From positions 5,146,001-5,210,000 of the forward strand of contig CM074127.1 in the NCBI GenBank assembly GCA_037178625.1: a stretch of DNA of 64,000 nt, given 5' to 3'. Shown here one piece after another: positions 56,248 through 64,000 of this stretch. Each line of letters starts with the position of its first letter. Position 1 is the first letter of the stretch. Origin of the DNA: Skeletonema tropicum. Lineage: Eukaryota; Bacillariophyta; Thalassiosirophyceae; Thalassiosirales; Thalassiosiraceae. The position numbers were made by a program, and so were the translations under genes. Below the pieces are notes generated by a model. That model made no database searches and was not told the origin of the DNA. It saw only the letters and a list, made by a program, of their open reading frames with translations.

Positions 56248-58566
56248 CTAGGCTTCTTCATCTTCTTGCTCTTGTACTCCCTGGCGAGAACTATCATCAT
56301 TCTGGTCTACATTCTTCGATGTACTTTTGAGAAACTTGAAATAGACACCTCCGATTACCAACATGGCTACGACAAATCCAATCCAAACCCAATATCCAAT
56401 AACCACACCTTTTTCTTGACTGCTTCCAGCCCCGTTGAACTTTGTGGCATACAATTTAATACCTGAATCCATTTGCCAGAATCCACATGCCAATAATGCA
56501 ACACCACCGAGACGATGTCCGATCTCCCAGGCCTTGCGAGACAATGTCTTTTCTTCGCCAGAAGCTGGTGCATGAGGACGTTTCGCGCCATCTAAAACTT
56601 GCAATATTGCTAAGATGAAGATTGCTAGACCCATTCTTTCGTGACTGTTTTCAAAGTGTGCAGCACCTTCCTTGCTTGTGACGGCAACCCCAATGGCAAA
56701 AACTACGACTGTGAGAGTCACTGCGGTCGCGTTGATAAATTGATGGATTTTGAACCACGTTGGACCCTTGAATAAGGAACGCATGATAGCTGTTTGGACT
56801 GCTGTGGGAACCAACACTCCCCATGCAATGAATGCAATGATTCCGTGAGCAAGCCATACGGACATAAATGGGATCGCTTTCTCTTCGGCTACTCCACTTG
56901 AGAGGTTAATTGAGAATGTTAATTTGCTCGTGTGATAACCAATGGTCGGGAATGATCCGTGAGCCCCAAGCATGACATTGTTTCCCATACCAATCTCAAT
57001 CTGGTTGGGTTCTTTCATAATCTTTGTAAACTTCATCACAGTCTGTCCATCTTTATATTCAACAGTGGCATCAGTCAAGGTTTGTTCTTCTGGTGGCATG
57101 AGTTGAATGGCGGTATCAGTATCGACAGAAAGTACAGTCAAACGATACTTCTGCGGAATCCCAGTGTCGGTAGATCCAATTACTGCGTCACTGCCAACCA
57201 TCATTCCATCTTCACTGAAGCCGATTCCAACCCAGCCATTTCCGTCATAGGTTGCTTCCATTGTGATGGTACCATCTCCATTAACCGTGTATGCGAGGGA
57301 ATAAGAACTTGTGAGTGATACACAAAAGTCTAGAGAGCATGGTTCTGGTTCAGATTCTTCTGTCTTCTCTGGCGGTGAGAGCCAGACAACTGGGTCTGAC
57401 TCTGGCTCCGGCTCTGACACTGGCGCGGGTGCTTGCTCCACATCGTCCGCACTCAAACAAACAGTCTGTGGAGCAGGATTTTCACACACTACACTCGTAT
57501 CAAGCATTTGAATATTCGTCAAAAGTGGTTGTCCAGTCACGCTCTTTGATCCATCTCCTAACTCTTTCACTGTCCCCTTCACGGTGGCTCTATATCCAGC
57601 TACCGCAGCGGATGCTACCCCACTACACGTATTGCATAGTTCATGTGTATCACTCTTGACATTACTACCCGCGGCACGTCCAGCTGTGAGGACAGCTTCC
57701 GTATCTTCAATTCGATATCCAAGACAATGCAATCCAGTTTGTGGGTCTTTTTCGCCCAACACATTGAATCCAGAGTTGTAACATACGGGGACATCCAAGA
57801 GACAGTGGAAGGAATGTTCTTCAGGCTCTCTCAGTGTAACAGAATTGTCATTATCAAGAAAGTGTCCCAGATTGATGCAGTATGAATCCATAATGTAACC
57901 CGTAATGCAGACGTCGTCACCAACTTTTATCGCCCCATCGTCGGGTGAAGCAGTTGGAATTACCGTCCCAACCGTGTCAACATCGTTTTCTTCCTCCACT
58001 AATACTGCCTTGGCAAGATTGAGATTAAACGGAGATCGGTTGGAATGATACCCAATAGTTGGAGTTCTACCATACGCCCAAAGAAGATGATTCTCTCCCA
58101 GTGAAATTTCAAATGGGGTTTCATCCGCAAGCAGTTGCGTTGTAAATTTTAGCACCGTCTGCCCATCAATTAATTCACACGAAGCGTCTACCAATGTTTG
58201 TTGTTCTGGTGGCATTAATTCAAACGCAGATGATTCAGGAAAAATGGAGTCGATCAATCGATACATCTGAGGGCTCGCCTCGGATGAAGCAATTACTGCA
58301 GTACTACCAGCCATAGATTCATTACTGTCACTGAATGCAAGACCAACCCATGCATCTCCCTCGTAGGTAACTTCCATTGTGATGGTGTCGTCAGGTTCGT
58401 TGAGTTTATATCTCAGCGTCAAGTAGCCGTCATCGAGCACGCTGTCGCAATAATCAGTAGAGCAGTCTGCTGCTGCTGTGACGAATGTGCTTACGACGAG
58501 AACCAGCATCATCAACATGAAATGATGTAGTTTCGCCGACGAAGGTGCGGAAAGAAATCCCATCAT
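56248..58566 (-). CDS. Tandem DOMON - cytochrome b561 membrane protein
   Basis: About 772 residues. The ATG at 58566 is chosen because a signal peptide follows (FMLMMLVLVVSTFVTAAADC); the frame extends 80 codons further up. Order: DOMON 1 (~30-175, starting CSTDYCDSVLDDG); a ~170-residue Cys-rich insert (GDDVCITGYIMDSYC to HELCNTC); an acidic linker; DOMON 2 (~390-530, CSLDFCVSLTSSYSLAY); then a five- to six-helix b561 core. Four helix histidines suited to two hemes b are visible: LAHGIIAF, IHQFINA, HERMGL and GHRLGG. CYBDOM proteins carry electrons across membranes, typically from ascorbate. Both DOMONs share PPEEQTL/PPEQQTL and TIGYHxxxxxFxINL, indicating internal duplication. Acidic C-terminal tail. 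Confidence 0.88.
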   Translation of the reverse strand: MMGFLSAPSSAKLHHFMLMMLVLVVSTFVTAAADCSTDYCDSVLDDGYLTLRYKLNEPDDTITMEVTYEGDAWVGLAFSDSNESMAGSTAVIASSEASPQMYRLIDSIFPESSAFELMPPEQQTLVDASCELIDGQTVLKFTTQLLADETPFEISLGENHLLWAYGRTPTIGYHSNRSPFNLNLAKAVLVEEENDVDTVGTVIPTASPDDGAIKVGDDVCITGYIMDSYCINLGHFLDNDNSVTLREPEEHSFHCLLDVPVCYNSGFNVLGEKDPQTGLHCLGYRIEDTEAVLTAGRAAGSNVKSDTHELCNTCSGVASAAVAGYRATVKGTVKELGDGSKSVTGQPLLTNIQMLDTSVVCENPAPQTVCLSADDVEQAPAPVSEPEPESDPVVWLSPPEKTEESEPEPCSLDFCVSLTSSYSLAYTVNGDGTITMEATYDGNGWVGIGFSEDGMMVGSDAVIGSTDTGIPQKYRLTVLSVDTDTAIQLMPPEEQTLTDATVEYKDGQTVMKFTKIMKEPNQIEIGMGNNVMLGAHGSFPTIGYHTSKLTFSINLSSGVAEEKAIPFMSVWLAHGIIAFIAWGVLVPTAVQTAIMRSLFKGPTWFKIHQFINATAVTLTVVVFAIGVAVTSKEGAAHFENSHERMGLAIFILAILQVLDGAKRPHAPASGEEKTLSRKAWEIGHRLGGVALLACGFWQMDSGIKLYATKFNGAGSSQEKGVVIGYWVWIGFVVAMLVIGGVYFKFLKSTSKNVDQNDDSSRQGVQEQEDEEA

Positions 58567-59502
58567 GGTTTTTTTCTTCTCCTTTTCGACTCTATTATTT
58601 CTGCTGAGTTCTTTTTGTTCTACTTTGATGCTCATGCAGTTGCATATACTCTTCTTCTTTCCGTCAATATTTACCAACAGTAACACTTCTATCAAATGAA
58701 TCAGACGCACACGGACTTCGCTGGCATGCAAGGAGGATGCAAGGCAACCAATGCAATTGAAAAATAAATGCGTGAGCGTGTTCTTCATTTTTTCCTCTCC
58801 GTTCATCTCGTGTGGCGTACAAGAAGTACCTACTTACTTAAGACGTCAGCTGATTGCAAATTTTTCGCTGAGCTGAGTGGTACTCTAAATGTCTTTACAC
58901 CTACCTAGGTACTCCTAAAAACTGCATGCACGCATAAACATCTTTCATTCACTACACTGTCTATCTTTGCAGTGTTTCCATGCTTTTTTCATGGTCAACA
59001 TGCACTCAGTGCTTCAAGCAGGATTAGACTCGAAATCCCTTCAAGCGCTTCGCATTGGCAAGCGGGCAAGAAGTCACATCAGAACAATGACAAAAAATAT
59101 TTACACACATTTACACACATTTACACAAAACAAGAACAACCAACAATGTGTCAATGCACATATATAAAAAATCATCTTTTTGATCTTGCTTCTTGACGGA
59201 GTATTCCGGGACTTACAGGCAGGATTAGACTCCAAAAATTCACTTGCATTGGCCAGCGGTAGACTAAATGCACTTCGTGTTGGCCACAGGCTAAGTACAG
59301 TATTACTTGCACATAAAATCATCATCTTTGATCTTGCACTCAGTGAATAGACGGAGTATACTTCTGAGCAGTATTAGACTCAAAACTGAGAAATACACGT
59401 CGCATTGGCCGGCCGACATCAAAGACAACATCACCAGGTGCACATAAACTTCGTCAACAAGATACAACAAAACTCATTTGCTGCAGCTACTCACAACTCA
59501 AG
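58567..59502. other. Gene-free interval with repeated motif
   Basis: 5' side of the DOMON-b561 gene and of the first copy of the 3' family. Contains a tttacacaca tandem near 59100 and several copies of the gcattggccagcgg motif from 59045 on. No credible gene. Confidence 0.5.
59045..59417. promoter_or_regulatory. Repeated inverted-CCAAT motif, cluster 1
   Basis: Copies of cacttcgcattggccagcgg or close variants at 59045, 59241, 59269 and 59394, upstream of the gene at 59503. Each contains ATTGG (CCAAT reversed) or a one-base variant, and most are flanked by gcaggattagactc. Confidence 0.6.
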
Positions 59503-59919
59503 ATGCCATCTCACGGAAACAACTACCTTACTCCCAAACGATCAATCATCCGCAACGATGATGTTCCGGCATGCCCTCCTCCTCCGCGAGCCCCATCCAA
59601 GCTTGTTGGGGACCGGGTTCTCAATCTCGACCTTCAACAAGACAGACTAAGTGATACTTTGCTCGGGTTCTTCCTAGCGGCCCCATGCGACAGCAGCGGC
59701 AGCGGCAGCATTATCACATCTGATCGAAATGCGCAGCTCAAGAACAATCATGTGAAGCTACTGCCAAAGAAATCGAGTATATCATCCAACAAGTATAACG
59801 ATCATGTCTGGCTTAAATCAAAAGGGAAGTCGATTGATCAAGCAGCTGGTGCCGCGACTGCAGCCGCAACTTACAAGTTTGAAGCTACATATCGAGGAAG
59901 GACAGCTAGGTCGGCTTAG
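59503..59919 (+). CDS. Unrecognised 138-residue protein, family copy 1
   Basis: Single exon. Conserved start PSHGNNYLTPKRSIIR, a Pro-rich DVPACPPPPRAPSKL, then a hydrophobic patch DRLSDTLLGFFLAAPC, a Ser/Gly run, a basic segment (VKLLPKKSSISSNKYNDHVW) and an Ala-rich, Arg-rich tail ending RGRTARSA. No signal peptide, membrane helix or known motif. Basic, with a disordered look. The +1 frame is open from ~59804 to 60034 and is also conserved between copies. The ~100 bp after the stop are nearly identical in the copies that can be compared. Confidence 0.55.
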   Translation: MPSHGNNYLTPKRSIIRNDDVPACPPPPRAPSKLVGDRVLNLDLQQDRLSDTLLGFFLAAPCDSSGSGSIITSDRNAQLKNNHVKLLPKKSSISSNKYNDHVWLKSKGKSIDQAAGAATAAATYKFEATYRGRTARSA

Positions 59920-60483
59920 GTCTTCGTTCGGAGTACTGCGTCTGCATCGATGCGATAGAAGCATCTATTTTCGATGTGTAGTGACAGCTATAGCTAGAAG
60001 TAGCATGTTAATATCTTATATAGTGTTAATGTGAATAGAAGATGTATGATAATAAAAACTCAAAGCATTGGAACAAGAATTCCATCTTCCCTTTCCATTC
60101 ATTTCGTACAACTTTTGAATTGCCAATGGATTCTGTGTTAACTCTATTAAACAGCCAGTGCTTCTTATGAAGTCATGTTTCTTGCGTGTATTGCATCGAA
60201 GTAGTATTACAATATCTTTCATGCGACACTGGCTCTCTCGAACGAGTAGTTTAACTAAAATAATCTACCAACAGGTTATTAAAATTCCACTGCGCGCGCG
60301 TAAAGTTTGACCAAGAGATTGTTTGACTGAGGTTACTTCTGTCGGGCTGGCGATGATATAAGTATTCAGAGATTGAATTTAGCTGAGCCGAGCGGTATTG
60401 TTTTCTGTCGTAAACAACATATCAGCATACAGAGTCATTTGCGTGACCTTCAAGCTACATACATAGCATTGATAATTCCAAAT
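59920..60483. other. 3' flank of family copy 1
   Basis: The first ~100 bp (gatgcgatagaagcatc...gtgtagtgacagctatagctag) are strongly conserved after copies 1-3, as is a block at 60060-60220 including a stretch ending cgaagtagtattacaatatc. No gene seen. Confidence 0.5.
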
Positions 60484-60891
60484 GCACTTCGCATTGGCCA
60501 GCGTTGAAGTAAATCATCTTCGTTCTTGCACTCATCCGGATTCCAGAACTCAACGCGAATAAGTAAGAAAACACACAACAAGCATTTAGATATCTTGCAC
60601 ATAAAAGTATTGTACATAATATCATCTTCTTTCCTCTTGCCTCTCGAAAACAGTGTGTTTGAGTATTCCGGGACTCTCAAGCAGGATTACAATCTAAATG
60701 CACTTCGCATTGGCCAGCGGCATACTCTTCTATTCGCATCGGCCAGCGGGCGGGCATCAACATCAACAATGTTGTCATGCACATACTCTCATCTTTGATC
60801 TTGCACTCAGTTAATAGACGGAGTATAACTGATTCCAGAACTCTGACCAGGATTAGACTCAAAACTGAGAAATACACTTCGCATTGGCCGG
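60484..60891. promoter_or_regulatory. Repeated inverted-CCAAT motif, cluster 2
   Basis: Motif copies at 60484, 60699, 60731 and 60875, upstream of the gene at 60982. The 60731 copy has ATCGG in place of ATTGG. Confidence 0.6.
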
Positions 60892-60981
60892 TTGACACCA
60901 AAGACAACATCACCAGAGCCCCATAAACTTCGTCAACAAGATACAACAAAACTCATTTGCTGCTGCTACTCTCATCTCAGG

Positions 60982-61398
60982 ATGCCATTTCACGGTAACA
61001 TCTACCTTACTCCCAAACGATCAATCATCCGCATCGATGATGTTCCTGCATGCCCTCCTCCTCCGCGAGCCCCATCCAAGCTTGTTGGGGACCGGGTTCT
61101 CAATCTCGACCTTCAACAAGACAGTCTCAGTGATACTTTGCTCGGGTTCTTCCTAGCAGCCCCATGCAACAGCAACGGCAGCGGCAGCATTATCACAACT
61201 GATCGAAATGCGAAGATCAAGAACAATCGAATCAAGCTACTGCCAAAGAAATCAAGTCTATCATCCAACAAGTATAACGATCACGTCCGGCTTAAACCAA
61301 AAGGGAAGTTGATTAATCAAGCAGCTGGTGCCGCGACTGCAGCCGCAACTTACATGTTTGAAGCTACAAATCGAGGAAGGACAGCTAGGTCGGCTTAG
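60982..61398 (+). CDS. Unrecognised 138-residue protein, family copy 2
   Basis: Same length as copy 1, with about ten substitutions, for example MPFHGNIYLTPKRS and KPKGKLINQAAGA. In the +1 frame a stop (TGA) lies in the region corresponding to 59830, so the long alternative frame is shorter here but still open for the conserved LKLQIEEGQLGRLRSSFGVL segment. Preserved reading frame and length favour a real protein. Confidence 0.55.
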   Translation: MPFHGNIYLTPKRSIIRIDDVPACPPPPRAPSKLVGDRVLNLDLQQDSLSDTLLGFFLAAPCNSNGSGSIITTDRNAKIKNNRIKLLPKKSSLSSNKYNDHVRLKPKGKLINQAAGAATAAATYMFEATNRGRTARSA

Positions 61399-61878
61399 GT
61401 CTTCGTTCGGAGTACTGCGTTTGCATCGATGCGATAGAAGCATCTATTTTCGATGTGTAGTGACAGCTATAGCTAGCTAGCGTGTTAATATCTTACATAA
61501 TGTTAATGTGAATAGAAGATGTATGATAATAAAATACTCAAAGCATTGGTACAAGAATTCCATCTTCCGTTTCCATTCATTTCGTACAACTTTTGAATTG
61601 CCAATGGATTCTGTGTTAACTCTATTAAACAGCCAGTGCTTCTTATGAAGTCATGTTTCTTGCGTGTAGTGCATCGAAGTAGTATTACAATATCTTTCAA
61701 TGTCAGCAGTGTGCTACTTCGGTAATGTAAGTACTTGACTTAGATGGCGGGCGATGATATTCAAATTACTCCTAAATTTTAGCTGAGCCGAGTGGTATTG
61801 TTTTCTGTCGGAAACAACATATCAGCATACAGAGTCATTTTCATGGACCTCAAGCTACTTAGCAGATAAGACTCCTAA
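61399..61878. other. 3' flank of family copy 2
   Basis: Conserved tail as after copy 1, then tttagctgagccgag and tcagcatacagagtcattt blocks shared with the other copies. No gene seen. Confidence 0.45.
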
Positions 61879-61901
61879 TGCACTTCGCAATTGGCCAGTG
61901 G
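61879..61901. promoter_or_regulatory. Inverted-CCAAT motif, single copy before family copy 3
   Basis: tgcacttcgcaattggccagtgg, with one inserted base. Copy 3 has only this one clear motif, against four upstream of copies 1, 2 and 4. Confidence 0.5.
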
Positions 61902-62092
61902 CAAAGTAAATGATCTTTGCTCTTTGCTCATCACTCAGTCACGAGTCTTTCGGATTATTCTGCTTACTTCTAAAGTTATTAATCGTAAATTCACCACGCT
62001 CTGACTAGCCGACATCAGAGACAAGCCAGTTGCCCATTAACTTCGTCAACAAGATACAATTCCTTTATTTGCTAGTGTACTCTCTACTCAAG

Positions 62093-62632
62093 ATGCCATC
62101 CGACGGAAACAACTACCTTACTCCCAAACAATCAATCATCCGCATCGATGATGTTCCGCCATGCCCTCCTCCTCCGCAAGCCCCATCCAAGCTCGGGGAT
62201 CGGGTTCTCGACCTTCATCAAGATAGACTCACTGATACTTTGCTCGGGTTCTTCCTAGCGGTCCCATGCAACAGCAACGGCAGCGCTCAACGCAGCGGCA
62301 TTGTAGAAATACCTGAACAAAAAGTGCAGTTCAAGAACAATCATAATATGAAGCTCCTGCTACTGCCAAAGGAATCAAGCTTGCCATCCAACAAGAGTAA
62401 CGATCATGTCTGGCTCAAACCAAGGGCAAGTCAATTGATCAAGCAGCTGGTGCTGCGACTACCAAATCAACCAAAAAGTTTGAAGCTACATATCGAGGAA
62501 GGACAGCTAGGTCGGCTTAGGTCTTCGTTCGGAGTACTGCGTCTGCATCGATGCGATAGAAGCATCTATTTTCGATGTGTAGTGACAGCTATAGCTAGCT
62601 ATCGTGTCGTACATAGTGTGAAATGTGAATAG
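62093..62632 (+). CDS. Family copy 3, frameshifted with altered C-terminus
   Basis: Begins like the others (PSDGNNYLTPKQSIIRIDD) but has lost one A in the tract after WLKP (accaagggcaag against accaaaagggaag). From there it runs in the frame that is +1 in copies 1-2: SQLIKQLVLRL, LKLHIEEGQLGRLRSSFGVL and RLHRCDRSIYFRCVV, to a stop at 62632, giving 179 residues. In the original frame the tail would still read GKSIDQAAGAAT...RGRTARSA. Either copy 3 is a pseudogene or it is the ancestral form. Confidence 0.45.
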   Translation: MPSDGNNYLTPKQSIIRIDDVPPCPPPPQAPSKLGDRVLDLHQDRLTDTLLGFFLAVPCNSNGSAQRSGIVEIPEQKVQFKNNHNMKLLLLPKESSLPSNKSNDHVWLKPRASQLIKQLVLRLPNQPKSLKLHIEEGQLGRLRSSFGVLRLHRCDRSIYFRCVVTAIASYRVVHSVKCE

Positions 62633-63108
62633 AAAATGTATAATAATAAAATACTCAAAGCATTGGTACAAGAGTTCCATCTTTTCCATTCATTTCGTAC
62701 AACTTTTGAATTGTCAATGGATTCAGTGCTAACTCTATTAAACAATCAGACAACCAGTGCTGCTTATGAAGTCATGTTTCTTGCGTGTAGTGCATCGAAG
62801 TAGTATTACAATATCTTTCATGCGACATTGGCTCTCTAAGCAGAACGAGTAGTATTACTAAAATAATCTACCAACAGGTTATTAAAAATCCACTGCGCGC
62901 ACGTAAAGTTTGACCAAGAGATTGTTTGACTGTACATAGTTCTGTCAGGCTGACGATGAAAAGTACATTAGACTTGGTACATACTTCAGATTGAATTTTA
63001 GCTGAGCCGAGCGGTATTGTTTTCTGTCGGAAACAACATATCAGCATACACAGAGTCATTTGCGTGACCTTCAAGCTACATAAGTAAGTAGCTTTGATAA
63101 TTCCAAAT
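62633..63108. other. 3' flank of family copy 3
   Basis: Same conserved blocks as after copies 1 and 2, including a match to 60230-60480. No gene seen. Confidence 0.45.
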
Positions 63109-63392
63109 GCACTTCGCATTGGCCAGCGTTGAAGTAAATCATCTTCGTTCTTGCACTCATTGACGAGTCATGCGGATTCCAGAACTCTAAGCAGAATTAG
63201 ACAACACACAACAAGCATTTAGATATCTTGCACATAAAAGTATTGTACATAATATCATCTTCTTTCCTCTTGCTTCTCGAAAACAGTGTGTTTGAGTATT
63301 CCGGGACTCTCAAGCAGGATTACAATCTAAATGCACTTCGCATTGGCCAGCGGCATACTCCGGCATGCTCTTCTATTCGCATCGGCCAGCAG
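63109..63392. promoter_or_regulatory. Repeated inverted-CCAAT motif, cluster 3
   Basis: Motif copies at 63109, 63332 and 63377 in the same order and spacing as cluster 2, upstream of the gene at 63616. Confidence 0.6.
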
Positions 63393-63615
63393 GCGGGCAT
63401 CAACATCAACAATGTTGTCATTCACATTGCTCTAAGTTATCATCTTTGCTCTTGCAAGGACTCTACTTATGCAGAATTAGACTTCATCGTAAATTCACTA
63501 CGCTCGGCTACCCGACATCAGACACAACATCACCAGTTGCCAGCCAGTTGCCCATAAACTTCGTCAACAAGATACAATTCCTTTATTTGCTGCAGCTACA
63601 TACTCGCTACTCAAG

Positions 63616-64000
63616 ATGCCATCTCACGGAAACAACTACCTTACTCCCAAACGATCAATCATCCGCATCGATGATGTTCCTGCATGCCCTCCTCCTCCAC
63701 GAGCCCCCTCTAAGCTTGAAGGGGTTCGGTTTCTAAATCTCGACCTTCAACAAGACAGACTCAGTGATACTTTGCTCGGGTTCTTCCTAGCAGCCCCATG
63801 CGACAGCAGCGGCAGCGGCAGCGGCAGCATTATCACAACTGATCGAAATGCGAAGATCAAGAACAATCATGTGAAGCTACTGCCAAAGAAATCGAGTATA
63901 TCATCCAACAAGTATAACGATCACGTCTGGCTTCAACCAAAAGGAAAATCAATCAAATGGGCAGCTGGTGCCGCGACTACAGCCGTCAACCAAAAAGTTT
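63616..64000 (+). CDS. Family copy 4, partial at window end
   Basis: At least 128 codons, cut by the window. Starts PSHGNNYLTPKRSIIRIDD. The Ser/Gly run is one SG longer than in copy 1 (SSGSGSGS). The reading frame is intact at the A-tract (cttcaaccaaaaggaaaatc). The tail diverges before the edge (KWAAGAATTAVNQKV). Confidence 0.5.
   Translation, partial: MPSHGNNYLTPKRSIIRIDDVPACPPPPRAPSKLEGVRFLNLDLQQDRLSDTLLGFFLAAPCDSSGSGSGSIITTDRNAKIKNNHVKLLPKKSSISSNKYNDHVWLQPKGKSIKWAAGAATTAVNQKV

Overview
The window looks like nuclear DNA of a diatom, most likely a centric, Thalassiosira-type one; I infer this and have not confirmed it by search. The grounds are: short GT-AG introns (about 80-165 nt) in otherwise compact genes; several bipartite plastid-targeting N-termini with an ASAFAP-like motif (clearest at 50081, AAAFAP); two copies of a lysine/serine-rich secreted silaffin-like gene; and conserved eukaryotic genes (beta-tubulin, CHMP2/Vps2, ATAD3-type AAA ATPase, adenylate kinase, DOMON-cytochrome b561).

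Layout. 1-7290 is a satellite array of about 40 monomers (184-197 bp, mostly 187) with higher-order structure. 7774-13903 is genic: an EF-hand membrane protein, an ATAD3-like ATPase, a small G-protein-gamma-like gene ending in CVIL, and a SET-domain protein. About 13.9-28.3 kb is a repeat-rich island. Its core is a 5.58-kb tandem duplication; each unit carries a 2.3-kb element with 270-bp terminal inverted repeats and apparent captured exons, then an intact silaffin-like gene, then a copia-like LTR end. Downstream lie a copia RT/RNase H remnant, its 205-bp 3' LTR and a broken Rieske-like exon.

28.6-40.5 kb is dense with genes: CHMP2, three unknown proteins, cysteine synthase, adenylate kinase, a DUF1499 lumenal protein, a membrane-anchored MYB/SANT protein and a small type I membrane protein. 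41.1-49.6 kb is a three-copy, 3.14-kb tandem array of GT61 glycosyltransferases on the minus strand. 50-58.6 kb holds a plastid glycine-rich protein, a DUF924 protein, a DHRS12-like short-chain dehydrogenase, beta-tubulin, an unknown protein and a large DOMON-cytochrome b561. 59-64 kb is a four-copy tandem family of an unrecognised ~138-residue protein, with a repeated inverted-CCAAT motif upstream of each copy.

There are no operons; genes are independent and often divergent (12.2/12.36 kb, 51.6/52.1 kb, 54.9/55.2 kb) or convergent. Local tandem duplication is the theme: satellite, silaffin-like unit, GT61 array and the 3' family are four independent examples at scales from 187 bp to 5.6 kb. 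No tRNA, rRNA or CRISPR was seen. Splice sites were inferred by eye from frame and GT-AG consensus.
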